Shown: piece by piece, positions 18,680-27,283 of the stretch | Layout of the letters: every line of letters begins with the position of its first letter | Position numbering within the stretch: position 1 is the first letter of the stretch | DNA from: Streptomyces galbus | GTDB taxonomy: Bacteria > Actinomycetota > Actinomycetes > Streptomycetales > Streptomycetaceae | Assembly (NCBI RefSeq): GCF_005280195.1 | Contig: NZ_SZPR01000019.1 | Coordinates: forward strand, 446,219 to 510,218 | Direction of reading: 5' to 3' | DNA length: 64,000 nt | The notes under the pieces: model-generated | What the model saw: only the letters and a program-made list of their open reading frames with translations | Databases searched by the model: none | What the model was told of the DNA's origin: nothing | Program-made: the position numbers and the translations under genes

Positions 18680-19858
18680 ATGACCTCCCTGGACCGGGCC
18701 CGCGAGCTGCTGCGCGAGTTCCCCGTCGTCGACGGCCACAACGACCTGCCCTGGGCGCTGCGCGAGCAGGTCCGCTACGACCTCGCCGCCCGCGACATCG
18801 CCGTACGCCAGGACGCGCACCTGCACACCGACCTGCCGCGGCTGCGCGAGGGCGGGGTCGGCGCGCAGTACTGGTCCGTGTACGTGCGCTCCGACCTGCC
18901 CGACGCGGTGCCGGCCACGCTGGAGCAGATCGACTGCGTACGGCAGCTCATCGACCGGCACCCGCAGGACCTGCGGGCCGCGCTCACGGCCGCGGACATG
19001 GAGGCGGCCCGCACCGAGGGCCGCATCGCCTCCCTGATGGGCGCCGAGGGCGGCCACTCCATCGCCAACTCCCTGGGCGTGCTGCGCGCGCTGTACGCGC
19101 TCGGCGTGCGCTACATGACGCTCACCCACAACGACAACGTGGACTGGGCGGACTCGGCCACCGACGAGCCGAGGGCCGGCGGCCTGACCGCGTTCGGCCG
19201 CGAGGTCGTGCGGGAGATGAACCGGCTCGGCATGCTCGTCGACCTCTCGCACGTGGCGCCGACCACCATGCGGGACGCGCTGGACACCTCCACCGCCCCG
19301 GTGATCTTCTCCCACTCCTCCGCGCGGGCCGTGTGCGACCACCCGCGCAACATCCCCGACGACGTCCTGGAGCGGCTGCCCGCCAACGGCGGTGTGGCGA
19401 TGGTGACGTTCGTGCCGAAGTTCGTGCTCCAGGCCGCCGTCGACTGGACCGCCGCCGCGGACGACAACCTGCGGGCCCACGGCTTCCACCACCTCGACGG
19501 CACCGCCGAGGCGATGAAGGTGCACCAGGCCTTCGAGGAGCGCCACCCGCGCCCGGTCGCCACCGTCGCCACGGTCGCCGATCACCTCGACCACATGCGC
19601 GAGGTGGCGGGCGTCGACCACCTCGGCATCGGCGGCGACTACGACGGCACGGCCTTCACCCCCGAGGGCCTGGCCGACGTCTCCGGCTACCCCAACCTCC
19701 TCGCCGAACTGCTGGACCGCGGCTGGTCCAACGCCGATCTGGCCAAGCTGACCTGGCAGAACGCGGTGCGGGTGCTGGGCGCGGCGGAGGACGTGTCCCG
19801 GGCGCTCGCGGAGACGAGCGCCCCGTCCCACGCCACCCTCGAGGCCCTGGACGGCTGA
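18680..19858 (+). CDS. Membrane dipeptidase (M19 family), catalytically intact
   Basis: A 392-residue zinc dipeptidase resembling renal dipeptidase. All metal ligands are visible: HNDLPWAL (His, Asp), MGAEGGHSI (bridging Glu), DLSHVAP (His) and FSHSSARAVCDHPRN (His); GIGGDYDG holds the conserved Asp. It probably hydrolyses dipeptides, including D-amino-acid-containing ones. The ATG at 18680 is preferred since GGGAAG sits 8 nt upstream; a GTG at 18671 would overlap purE. It likely shares transcription with purKE. A degenerate paralogue follows. Confidence 0.92.
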   Translation: MTSLDRARELLREFPVVDGHNDLPWALREQVRYDLAARDIAVRQDAHLHTDLPRLREGGVGAQYWSVYVRSDLPDAVPATLEQIDCVRQLIDRHPQDLRAALTAADMEAARTEGRIASLMGAEGGHSIANSLGVLRALYALGVRYMTLTHNDNVDWADSATDEPRAGGLTAFGREVVREMNRLGMLVDLSHVAPTTMRDALDTSTAPVIFSHSSARAVCDHPRNIPDDVLERLPANGGVAMVTFVPKFVLQAAVDWTAAADDNLRAHGFHHLDGTAEAMKVHQAFEERHPRPVATVATVADHLDHMREVAGVDHLGIGGDYDGTAFTPEGLADVSGYPNLLAELLDRGWSNADLAKLTWQNAVRVLGAAEDVSRALAETSAPSHATLEALDG

Positions 19859-19865
19859 CCGCCCG

Positions 19866-19913
19866 CCTGGTGGGCGGAGGCGGAGCACCCGAACGGCTCC
19901 ACCCACCAGGAAG
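19866..19913 (+). terminator. Possible hairpin between the two dipeptidase genes
   Basis: CCTGGTGGGCGGAG (about 19866-19879) can pair with CTCCACCCACCAGG (about 19899-19912) with one G-T wobble and a ~19-nt loop. It may end the purKE-dipeptidase transcript or act as attenuation between the paralogues. Confidence 0.45.
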
Positions 19914-19995
19914 CCGCCCGGCCCCCGTGCGACGGTGTCGGTACTGCTGATCACGGCGCCGAGGGCGGCGCCGGTCGACACGTACGGAGACCGCC

Positions 19996-21111
19996 ATGGC
20001 CGACCTCCAGGACGAAGTGCACCCCACGACCGAGGTCGCGGCGCTGCCGCTGGAGGACCCCTTCGCGGACCCGCTGGACCTCCTGGACACCTCCGGTCCC
20101 TCCGGCGACCCCCTGGACCGCGCCCACGCCCTCCTGAACGACCACCCCGTCGCCGACGGCTACACCGGACTGCCCTGGGTGCTGCGCCACCTGCCCTGGT
20201 ACGACCTGGAGGAGGGCGAGAGCGCCGTCGACACCGACGTGCCCCGGCTGCGCGAGGGCCACGTCGGCGCGCTGTTCTGGTCGCTGCACCTGCCCGAGGG
20301 GCTGGCCGCCGACCGGGCCGTCGGCGCCACCCTGGAACAGCTCGACCTGGTCCGCTCGGTGATCCAGGCCCACCCCGAGGGGCTGCGGCTGGCCCGCTCC
20401 GCCGGGCACGTCATCGACGCCCGCAACTGCGGCCGGATCGCCGTCCTGCTGGGCCCGGCCACCGCCGCCGCCCTGGACGACTCGCTCGGCATCCTGCGCG
20501 CCCTGCACACGCTCGGGCTGCGCGTGCTGACGCTGGCCGGCACCTCCTGGGCCAGCGGGGCCGGGCTGACCCGGTTCGGCGAGGAGGTCGTGCGGGAGAT
20601 GAACCGGCTCGGCGTGGTCGCCGACCTCTCCGGCGCCTCCGAGGCCACCATCACCCGTGTCCTCGCGCTGTCCCGCACCCCGGTGCTGTGCACCCGCTCC
20701 GCCGCCCGCTCCCTGCGCCCCCACCCCGACAACCTGCCCGACGCCCTGCTCACCGCGCTCGGCGCGGCCAAGGGGCTGTGCCTGGTACCGCTGACGGCCG
20801 AGCAGACCGGCCCGACCGTCCGCGACGTCGCCGACCACCTCGACCACGTGCGCGCCCTGGCCGGCCCGGACTGCGTGGGCCTGTCCGGCACCTACGACGC
20901 CGGTGTCGCCCACCCCCAGGAACTCGCCGACGCCTCCGGCTACCCGCGGCTGATCGCCGAACTGCTGCGCCGCGGCTGGCCGGAGTCCGACATCGCCCTG
21001 CTCACCTGGGGCAACGTCCAGCGCGTGCTGCGCACCGCCGACTTCGTCGCCCGCTCGGCCCGCGAGCGCCGCGAGCCGTCCACGGCGACGATCGCGGAAC
21101 TGGACGGCTGA
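19996..21111 (+). CDS. M19 dipeptidase-like pseudoenzyme lacking all metal ligands
   Basis: A 371-residue paralogue of the preceding dipeptidase, aligning over its whole length (DSLGILRALHTLGLRVLTLAG, FGEEVVREMNRLGVVADLS, SAARSLRPHPDNLPDALL, ASGYPRLIAELLRRGW). Each metal position is changed: HND becomes YTG, AEGG becomes GPAT, DLSH becomes DLSG, FSHSS becomes CTRSA, and GGDYDG becomes SGTYDAG. The frame is intact and codon use is normal, so this is a retained protein rather than a decayed gene. The ATG at 19996 has GGAGA upstream. A non-catalytic role, such as binding dipeptides or modulating the active enzyme, is inferred. Confidence 0.88.
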   Translation: MADLQDEVHPTTEVAALPLEDPFADPLDLLDTSGPSGDPLDRAHALLNDHPVADGYTGLPWVLRHLPWYDLEEGESAVDTDVPRLREGHVGALFWSLHLPEGLAADRAVGATLEQLDLVRSVIQAHPEGLRLARSAGHVIDARNCGRIAVLLGPATAAALDDSLGILRALHTLGLRVLTLAGTSWASGAGLTRFGEEVVREMNRLGVVADLSGASEATITRVLALSRTPVLCTRSAARSLRPHPDNLPDALLTALGAAKGLCLVPLTAEQTGPTVRDVADHLDHVRALAGPDCVGLSGTYDAGVAHPQELADASGYPRLIAELLRRGWPESDIALLTWGNVQRVLRTADFVARSARERREPSTATIAELDG

Positions 21112-21159
21112 CCCGGCGGCCGACGGCTCAGGACCTGGGCCCGGGCCCGGACACGGACC

Positions 21160-21558
21160 CTAGAGGCGGTTCTCCACCTCGATCCGGCACAGGCAGAACG
21201 GGTGGCCGGCCGGGTCGGCGTACACCATGAAGTCCTTCTTCTCCCGGTCCTCCACGTCCAGCGGACGCGCCCCGAGCCCCAGGACCCTCTCGTGCGCCGC
21301 GTCGAGCTCCTCCCACGTCGAGCCCGCGTCGAAGTCGAGGTGGAACTGCTGGGAGCGGTCGCCGCGCGGCCACTCCGGCGGCACGAACTCCTCGGCGCGC
21401 TGGAAGGCCAGCCGCGGGCCGTCCGGGACCCGCAGCGTCACCCACTCGTCGTCCTCCGCCTCCGGCGTGCCCCCGGCGACGGCCGCGTAGAACCGGGCCA
21501 GGGCGAGCGGGTCGGGGCAGTCGATCACGACGTTCCGCAGGCGTACCGCACTCGGCAT
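21160..21558 (-). CDS. VOC-superfamily (glyoxalase/bleomycin resistance-like) protein
   Basis: A 132-residue single-domain VOC protein: NVVIDCPDPLALARFYAAVAGG at the start, SQQFHLDFD in the centre (metal-type His region) and YADPAGHPFCLCRI at the end. It is 24 nt downstream of a second VOC gene with the same internal layout, so the pair looks like a tandem duplication read as one operon. The substrate is unknown; family members isomerise or cleave small molecules or bind antibiotics. Confidence 0.88.
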   Translation of the reverse strand: MPSAVRLRNVVIDCPDPLALARFYAAVAGGTPEAEDDEWVTLRVPDGPRLAFQRAEEFVPPEWPRGDRSQQFHLDFDAGSTWEELDAAHERVLGLGARPLDVEDREKKDFMVYADPAGHPFCLCRIEVENRL

Positions 21559-21582
21559 CTCAGCAACCTCCAGGTCGGTCGG

Positions 21583-21942
21583 TCAGCAGGCGCACAGGCA
21601 GAACGGGTGCCCGGCCGGGTCGGCGTAAACCCGGAACGTCCGCGAGCGGTCCTCCGCGTCCAGCGCCTTCGCGCCGAGCGCCAGCACCGCCTTCTCCGCC
21701 GCGTCCAGGTCCTCCACCGTGACGTCCAGGTGGAACTGCTGGGAGTGGTCGGGCGAGGGCCAGCGCGGCGGTACGAACCCGGGCGCCGCCTGGAAGGCCA
21801 GCGTCGGCCCGTCGGGCACCTTCAGGTCCACCCACGTGTCGTCGCCCTCGGGCGTGCCGCCCAGCACCTCGGCGTAGAAACCGGCCAGCGCGCGCGGGTC
21901 GGGACAGTCCAGGACGACGGCGCCCAGCTTGGCGAGAGCCAT
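21583..21942 (-). CDS. VOC-superfamily protein, tandem paralogue
   Basis: A 119-residue VOC protein with AVVLDCPDPRALAGFYAEVLGG, SQQFHLDVTVEDLD and YADPAGHPFCLC, clearly similar to the downstream gene. The ATG at 21942 is preceded by GAGGAGGAAG. It is the first gene of the pair and its promoter region holds the GTAAC repeat cluster shared with the divergent CGNR regulator, which probably controls it. Confidence 0.9.
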   Translation of the reverse strand: MALAKLGAVVLDCPDPRALAGFYAEVLGGTPEGDDTWVDLKVPDGPTLAFQAAPGFVPPRWPSPDHSQQFHLDVTVEDLDAAEKAVLALGAKALDAEDRSRTFRVYADPAGHPFCLCAC

Positions 21943-21963
21943 GACTTCCTCCTCGGAGTCGCG

Positions 21964-22024
21964 GGTTACCCATGAAGGCGGGTAACCGGTAACGGTTACC
22001 TCATGCTGGCCCATGGCAGGTAAC
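21964..22024. promoter_or_regulatory. Cluster of five GGTAAC/GTTACC operator-like motifs
   Basis: Five copies of GGTAAC or its complement fall in 61 bp: GGTTACC 21964-21970, GGTAACC 21981-21987, GGTAAC 21988-21993, GGTTACC 21994-22000 and GGTAAC 22019-22024. The stretch 21988-22000 is a perfect 13-bp palindrome, and the first two copies form an inverted repeat with a 10-nt spacer. The cluster lies between the divergent VOC and CGNR starts. It probably binds a regulator, perhaps the CGNR protein itself. Confidence 0.6.
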
Positions 22025-22059
22025 GTCGCAAGGGGAAACGCGGAAGGTAGCGTGCAGCC

Positions 22060-22563
22060 ATGAGTGAGCGATCGCCCGCACCGGGAGGGCTGGCGCTGGT
22101 CGAGGCCCTGGTCAACACCCTGGACATCGAGTCGGACGTCGACGCCCTCGACACGGAGGACGCCCGGGCGCGCTTCGGGATCGGCGCGGACGGGCTCGCC
22201 GAGGCGCGCGCCCTGCGCGAGTCGCTGCGCGCCACCCTCCTCGCCCACGCCGGCCACCCGCCGCACCGCCCGGTGACGCCGCTCGGCGACCTGCTGGCCG
22301 CCGCGCCCCTGTACCTCGCCGTGGACGAACGGGACGGCTCCGCCGCGCTGCGGGCCGACGACGGCCCCCTGCTGTCCCGGGTGGCCGGCGCCGTCGCCGA
22401 GGCCCTGGTCGCGGGCACCTGGACCCGGCTCAAGGCGTGCGAGGCGGACACCTGCCACTGGGCGTACTACGACCGCAGCCCGGCCGGCCGCGGCCGCTGG
22501 TGCTCGATGCAGGTGTGCGGGGCCCGCGCGAAGATGCGCCGGTACCGGGAGAAGGCGCGCTGA
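22060..22563 (+). CDS. CGNR zinc-finger (ABATE-type) transcriptional regulator
   Basis: A 167-residue protein with an N-terminal ABATE-like domain (LALVEALVNTLDIE, then a helical region) and a C-terminal CGNR-type zinc finger: LKACEADTCHWAYYDRSPAGRGRWCSMQVCGARAKMRRYR. The four cysteines and the CGAR variant of the CGNR motif are intact. Such proteins are considered DNA-binding regulators, often of stress genes. The ATG at 22060 has GGAAGG upstream. Divergence from the VOC pair across the GTAAC cluster suggests auto- and cross-regulation. Confidence 0.88.
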   Translation: MSERSPAPGGLALVEALVNTLDIESDVDALDTEDARARFGIGADGLAEARALRESLRATLLAHAGHPPHRPVTPLGDLLAAAPLYLAVDERDGSAALRADDGPLLSRVAGAVAEALVAGTWTRLKACEADTCHWAYYDRSPAGRGRWCSMQVCGARAKMRRYREKAR

Positions 22564-22597
22564 GTCACAGCGCGGTGGTGCAGAATGCAGCCAGGCA

Positions 22598-22630
22598 CCG
22601 GTTCGGCCGACTGAGCCTCGGCCGAACCGG
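22598..22630. terminator. Bidirectional hairpin terminator
   Basis: Perfect 13-bp arms CCGGTTCGGCCGA (22598-22610) and its complement (22618-22630) with a 7-nt loop, between the convergent CGNR and UDP-sugar dehydrogenase genes. Confidence 0.85.
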
Positions 22631-22693
22631 CGCCGTCCGGCGCTGCGGTCGGGCGGCCGGCCCGCCGGCGGTCAGGGCGTCGGCGGCCGGGCG

Positions 22694-24040
22694 TCAGGCG
22701 GTCGGGCGGCCCATCGCCCGGTAGGTCCAGCCCGCCTTGCGCCACAGCTCCGGGTCGAGGGCGTTGCGGCCGTCGAGGATGACGCGGGCCTTGGCCACCT
22801 CGCCCAGCGCCGCCGGGTCCAGCTCGCGGAACTCCCGCCACTCCGTCAGGTGCAGCACCACGTCCGCACCGCGGACCGCGTCCAGCGCGGTGGCCGCGTA
22901 GCCGAGGGTCGGGAAGACCCGCCGGGCGTTGTCCATGCCCTTGGGGTCGTACACGGTGACCTGACCGCCCTGCAGGTGGATCTGCCCGGCCACGTTCAGC
23001 GCGGGCGAGTCACGCACGTCGTCGGAGTCGGGCTTGAAGGTCGCGCCCAGCACCGCGACCCGCCGGCCCAGGAAGGGCCCGCCGCCCAGCGCCTGCCGGG
23101 CCAGCTCGACCATCTGCCCGCGCTGGCGCATGTTGATGGAGTCGATCTCGCGCAGGAAGGTCAGCGCCTGGTCGGCGCCCAGCTCGCCCGCGCGCGCCAT
23201 GAAGGCCCGGATGTCCTTGGGCAGGCAGCCGCCGCCGAAACCGATCCCGGCGCGCAGGAACTTGCGTCCGATCCGGTCGTCGTGGCCGATGGCCTCGGCG
23301 AGCTTCGCCACGTCACCGCCCGCCGCCTCACAGACCTCCGCCATCGCGTTGATGAAGGAGATCTTGGTGGCGAGGAAGGAGTTGGCGGAGGTCTTCACCA
23401 GCTCGGCGGTCGGGAAGTCGGTGACCACGAAGGGCGAGCCCTCGGCGATCGGGGTGGCGTACACCTGGCGCAGGGTCCGCTCGGCGCGCTCGCTGCGCAC
23501 GCCGACGACGATCCGGTCCGGGTGCAGCGTGTCCTGCACGGCGAAGCCCTCGCGCAGGAACTCCGGGTTCCAGGCCAGCTCGGCGTCCTCCCCGGCGGGC
23601 GCGTGCGCGGCGAGGTAGGCGGCGAGCCGGTCGGCGGACCCGACGGGCACGGTCGACTTGCCGACGATCAGCGCGGGCCGGGTCAGGTGCGGCGCGAGGG
23701 AGGCCACTGCGGAGTCGACGTAGGACATGTCGCACGCGTACTCGCCGTGCTTCTGCGGGGTGTTCACGCACAGGAAGTGCACATCGCCGAACGCGCCCAC
23801 CTCCGCCCAGTCGGTGGTGAACCGCAGCCGCCCGCTGGACCCCTCGAACCCGGGCACGTGCCGGCGCAGCAGCTCGTCGAGGCCCGGCTCGTACATCGGG
23901 GTCTCACCGCGCTCCAGCAGCGCGATCTTCTCCGGCACGACGTCCAGCCCGAGCACCTCGAAGCCCAGCTCGGCCATGGCGGCGGCGTGGGTGGCGCCGA
24001 GGTAGCCGGTGCCGATCACGGTGATCCTGAGGGCGGCCAT
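22694..24040 (-). CDS. UDP-glucose/GDP-mannose dehydrogenase family protein (UDP-glucose 6-dehydrogenase)
   Basis: A 448-residue NAD-dependent sugar-nucleotide dehydrogenase that oxidises UDP-glucose to UDP-glucuronate by family assignment. Features: the Rossmann motif VIGTGYLGATHAAAMAELG, the catalytic Lys region NSFLATKISFINAMAEV, the active-site cysteine in GFGGGCLPKD, and the C-terminal UDP-binding part (VAVLGATFKPDSDDVRDSPAL). The ATG at 24040 follows AGGAG. UDP-glucuronate could feed an acidic wall polymer, which fits the LCP genes downstream. GDP-mannose as substrate is less likely but not excluded. Confidence 0.92.
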   Translation of the reverse strand: MAALRITVIGTGYLGATHAAAMAELGFEVLGLDVVPEKIALLERGETPMYEPGLDELLRRHVPGFEGSSGRLRFTTDWAEVGAFGDVHFLCVNTPQKHGEYACDMSYVDSAVASLAPHLTRPALIVGKSTVPVGSADRLAAYLAAHAPAGEDAELAWNPEFLREGFAVQDTLHPDRIVVGVRSERAERTLRQVYATPIAEGSPFVVTDFPTAELVKTSANSFLATKISFINAMAEVCEAAGGDVAKLAEAIGHDDRIGRKFLRAGIGFGGGCLPKDIRAFMARAGELGADQALTFLREIDSINMRQRGQMVELARQALGGGPFLGRRVAVLGATFKPDSDDVRDSPALNVAGQIHLQGGQVTVYDPKGMDNARRVFPTLGYAATALDAVRGADVVLHLTEWREFRELDPAALGEVAKARVILDGRNALDPELWRKAGWTYRAMGRPTA

Positions 24041-24264
24041 GGATGCTCCTGGGGTGGACGTCGTTCGCTGCGCGCCCGAGCATATCCGGGGCGCGGCACG
24101 AGCCTGAGCCGGGCGGACCGGCGGGTTCCGTGCGTGGGTTTCTCCCCGTCGTTCCCGCTTGTCGTCAAGGTCACGTCTTCACGCCGGGCGGGCGGCCTCT
24201 AAAATCAGGGTTACTTAACGGTAGTTAGCGTCAGCAGCAGAGCGTCTTTGGAGCGTGAGGGAAC

Positions 24265-25422
24265 GTGGCCGGATCGGCTGACTTCGACTTGTACCGACCG
24301 TCGGAGGAGCACGACATGCTCCGCGACGCCATCCGCTCGCTGGCCGAGGCGAAGATCGCGCCGTACGCCACGGCGGTCGACGAGGAGGCGCGCTTCCCGC
24401 AGGAGGCCCACGACGCCCTGGTCGCGAGCGACCTGCACGCCGTGCACGTGCCCGAGGAGTACGGCGGCGCGGGCGCCGACGCGCTCGCCACGGTCATCGT
24501 CATCGAGGAGGTGGCCCGCGTCTGCGTGTCCTCCTCGCTGATACCCGCCGTGAACAAGCTGGGCTCGCTGCCGGTCGTCCTGTCCGGCTCCGAGGACCTG
24601 AAGAAGAAGTACCTGGGCCCGCTCGCCAAGGGCGACGCGATGTTCTCGTACTGCCTGTCCGAGCCGGAGGCCGGCTCCGACGCGGCCGGCATGAAGACCC
24701 GCGCCGTGCGCGACGGCGACCACTGGGTGCTCAACGGCGTCAAGCGCTGGATCACCAACGCGGGCGTCTCCGAGTACTACACGGTGATGGCGGTCACCGA
24801 CCCCGCCAAGCGCTCCAAGGGCATCTCCGCCTTCGTCGTGGAGAAGTCCGACGAGGGCGTCTCCTTCGGCGCCCCGGAGAAGAAGCTGGGCATCAAGGGC
24901 TCCCCGACCCGCGAGGTCTACTTCGACAACGTCCGCATCCCCGCCGACCGCATGATCGGCGAGGAGGGCACCGGCTTCCTGACGGCCATGAAGACCCTGG
25001 ACCACACCCGCATCACCATCGCCGCCCAGGCGCTCGGCGTCGCCCAGGGCGCGTTCGACTACGCCAAGAACTACGTCCAGGAGCGCAAGCAGTTCGGCAA
25101 GGCCATCGCCGACTTCCAGGGCATCCAGTTCATGCTGGCCGACATGGCGATGAAGATCTCCGCCGCCCGCGCCCTCACTTACCAGGCCGCGGCCGCCTCC
25201 GAGCGCGGCGACGCCGACCTGACCTACCTGGGCGCCGCCGCCAAGTGCTTCGCCTCGGACGTGGCCATGGAGGTCACCACGGACGCCGTCCAGCTCCTCG
25301 GCGGCTACGGCTACACCCGCGACTACCCGGTCGAGCGCATGATGCGCGACGCCAAGATCACGCAGATATATGAGGGCACGAACCAAGTCCAGCGGATCGT
25401 GATGGCCAGGAACCTTCCCTAG
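24265..25422 (+). CDS. Acyl-CoA dehydrogenase
   Basis: A 385-residue FAD enzyme of fatty-acid or branched-chain acyl-CoA oxidation. Family signatures: SYCLSEPEAGSDAAGM, ERKQFGKAIADFQGIQFMLADMA, QLLGGYGYTRDYPVERMMRDAKITQIYEGTNQVQR; the catalytic Glu is in YEGTNQ. The GTG at 24265 has GAGGGAAC upstream. The M. tuberculosis counterpart by position would be fadE25. The promoter region contains the AT-rich stretch TAAAATCAGGGTTACTTAAC. A strong terminator follows. Confidence 0.94.
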   Translation: MAGSADFDLYRPSEEHDMLRDAIRSLAEAKIAPYATAVDEEARFPQEAHDALVASDLHAVHVPEEYGGAGADALATVIVIEEVARVCVSSSLIPAVNKLGSLPVVLSGSEDLKKKYLGPLAKGDAMFSYCLSEPEAGSDAAGMKTRAVRDGDHWVLNGVKRWITNAGVSEYYTVMAVTDPAKRSKGISAFVVEKSDEGVSFGAPEKKLGIKGSPTREVYFDNVRIPADRMIGEEGTGFLTAMKTLDHTRITIAAQALGVAQGAFDYAKNYVQERKQFGKAIADFQGIQFMLADMAMKISAARALTYQAAAASERGDADLTYLGAAAKCFASDVAMEVTTDAVQLLGGYGYTRDYPVERMMRDAKITQIYEGTNQVQRIVMARNLP

Positions 25423-25430
25423 CCCGACAG

Positions 25431-25465
25431 GAACGGCCCCCCGGCGTCGCGCCGGGGGGCCGTTC
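25431..25465. terminator. Terminator after the acyl-CoA dehydrogenase gene
   Basis: 16-bp perfect arms (25431-25446 and 25450-25465) with a TCG loop, nearly touching the stop of the convergent integrase gene at 25476. It is a possible insertion point for the integrase island. Confidence 0.88.
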
Positions 25466-25475
25466 TGCACGCGGG

Positions 25476-26543
25476 TCAGGCAATTTCTGACGCCTCCGTG
25501 GGATCGTCCGCGCCGGGCACCAGCATCGTTGCGATGGCGGCCCGGCCGCGCTGCTCGGCCCCTTCGAAGATGTAGTGGTAGTGCTCCCTCAGCACCTCCG
25601 TGCTGCTGTGGCCCAACCAGTCAGCCACGTCGTTCTCGGGGACTCCGGCGTACAGCAGTCGGGACCCGTAGTAATGCCGGAGCGCGTGCGCCTTGCAATA
25701 CCTCACCTGCCCTTTGCGTAAAGCCTCCATCCAGACCTTCGGGTAGAAGTACGACGCGTAGAGGAAGCCGGTTCGCGTCACGTTGGGGAAGAGAAGCCGG
25801 TCGGGCCCCCAGACGCCATGGTTCTTGATGTGCCGTCGGAGTTCAGCGGCGACATTTGGCGGGAGGGGGATGGTACGTCCTGGCTCGCCTTCGTCGCGAG
25901 CCTTGATGTGCCGACGCCGGATTGCGCTGTTTTTCCCCGAACCGGTGTCCCCGTCCTCTGCGATCTGGAAGTCGACACGGAGCCTGCCCTCCTCGAAGTC
26001 GATCTGATCGCGGGACACAGCCATGGCCTCACCGAGCCGCAGGCCGCATCCGGCCATGAGCCACAGCATCGCGCGATACCGAGGGGGCGCACCGTTCAGC
26101 ACCGCTAGGACTTCCCGCGTCGTAAGGCGCGTTGCGGTGCTCTTCTGATCGCGGATCTCCCTGGCGCGGCTGCCCGCGCCTGCCACGTTCTTGCACGGGT
26201 TACGGCTGACGATCTCATTGGCGACGGCCCAGTCCATCATTCCGGAGAAGAAAGAAAAGCGCTGACGCCGGGTGCGAGCGGACAGCTTTCGGTCCTGCTC
26301 CATCCACAGAAGCCACTGTTCAACGTCGGCGACCTGCAGGGACGCGATGGAGCGCGTCATGAAAAACGGCTCAATGGTCGTGCGGAGGATCGACCGGTAC
26401 TGCTTCTTGGTGCTGTTCTCCAGCTTCCCTCGATCCGCCCATTGTTCCCACGCGGCCGTCACCTTCCACTTCTCCACTGCAGCGCCCCCTGCCGTTGTCG
26501 ACGTGGGGATCGCCCCGCCGTCACGTCGGTCACTCCCCGGCAC
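25476..26543 (-). CDS. Tyrosine recombinase / phage-type integrase
   Basis: Up to 355 residues. A SAM-like core-binding domain (~50-130: NSTKKQYRSILRTTIEPF, RRQRFSFFSGMMDWAVANEI, NPCKNV) precedes a catalytic domain with Arg in AGCGLRLGEAMAV, HALRHYYGSRLL, WLGHSS and the nucleophile Tyr in REHYHYIFEGA. All catalytic residues are present. The GTG at 26543 gives the longest form; a GTG at about 26477 (VEKWKVTAAWEQW) after AGGGGGC may be the true start. Codon use is less GC-biased than its neighbours, indicating transfer. No relaxase, terminase or structural genes accompany it, so the element is small or a remnant. Confidence 0.9.
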   Translation of the reverse strand: MPGSDRRDGGAIPTSTTAGGAAVEKWKVTAAWEQWADRGKLENSTKKQYRSILRTTIEPFFMTRSIASLQVADVEQWLLWMEQDRKLSARTRRQRFSFFSGMMDWAVANEIVSRNPCKNVAGAGSRAREIRDQKSTATRLTTREVLAVLNGAPPRYRAMLWLMAGCGLRLGEAMAVSRDQIDFEEGRLRVDFQIAEDGDTGSGKNSAIRRRHIKARDEGEPGRTIPLPPNVAAELRRHIKNHGVWGPDRLLFPNVTRTGFLYASYFYPKVWMEALRKGQVRYCKAHALRHYYGSRLLYAGVPENDVADWLGHSSTEVLREHYHYIFEGAEQRGRAAIATMLVPGADDPTEASEIA

Positions 26544-26617
26544 TCCTAGTTTGCGAGGAACCCACCCCCTACTGTCAACACAGGGTGGGCGATTGTGGGT
26601 GTGTTAGGTTCGACGGC

Positions 26618-27169
26618 GTGGAAGCTGATGACGGCGGGTTCGAGATCACTCAGCGGCAGGGGGCATGGGTGATCCGCATGTGGTGGCCCGCAGGGCCGGT
26701 CAGCGGAGGACCGCAGCGGATCACCATCGAGTCGGCCGAGGGGGCCCCTGCTCGAGACGTGACGCGGGGTATCTCGACCACTGTCCTGCGCAGGCTCGAT
26801 ATCGCGGCAGCCCTGATGTTGGCCAGGCAGGATCCTCACGCCAAGCGGACGCGGGAGGAGGTTGCAGAGAAGTTGAAAGGGATGGGGGAGGCAGCGGGTG
26901 TCGCCCTGGAAAGCCAAGGCGTCTCGGAGCAATACCTGGCCCTGCTCGTGGCCACGTACACCGCCATGGCGGATTCCGGAGCGCCTGCGCCCGTTCCATG
27001 GCTGGCAGGGCTCATCGGTCGGCGACCTGAGACAGTGAAGGATCATCTGAAGCGGGCCAGAAGGGACGGCTTTTTGACCTCAGTCGCCGGCAAGGCAGGC
27101 GGAGAGGTGACGGACAAGGCCGCAGCAGTACTTGAGGACATGGCCGAAGCAAGTAGTCACGGCGGCTGA
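26618..27169 (+). CDS. HTH-containing hypothetical protein of the integrase island
   Basis: A 183-residue protein of unknown family. The N-terminal ~60 residues form a possible beta-rich domain (FEITQRQGAWVIRMWWP). The C-terminal part (~110-175: EQYLALLVATYTAMADSG, PWLAGLIGRRPETVKDHLKRARRDGFLTS) reads like a helix-turn-helix that matches small regulators seen beside actinobacterial integrases. The GTG at 26618 is chosen because TAGGTT (26605-26610) lies 7 nt upstream and no Shine-Dalgarno is present, consistent with a leaderless transcript. It diverges from the integrase and may control the element. Confidence 0.7.
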   Translation: MEADDGGFEITQRQGAWVIRMWWPAGPVSGGPQRITIESAEGAPARDVTRGISTTVLRRLDIAAALMLARQDPHAKRTREEVAEKLKGMGEAAGVALESQGVSEQYLALLVATYTAMADSGAPAPVPWLAGLIGRRPETVKDHLKRARRDGFLTSVAGKAGGEVTDKAAAVLEDMAEASSHGG

Positions 27170-27283
27170 CCTACTGCGCGGACGGGAGGGATTGCGTCCA
27201 AGTGCGGAATCCACTGGGTGACGGCGTTGTGGGTCGAAGGGTGTGCACCCATCCCCAGAGGGTGCCTCTCTCTGTTGCACGCC

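Noticed and set aside
24206..24230. TTACTTAACGGTAGTTAGC as a TetR-type operator of the acyl-CoA dehydrogenase
   Set aside because: The dyad matches only about 8 of 14 positions; too weak to call a site.
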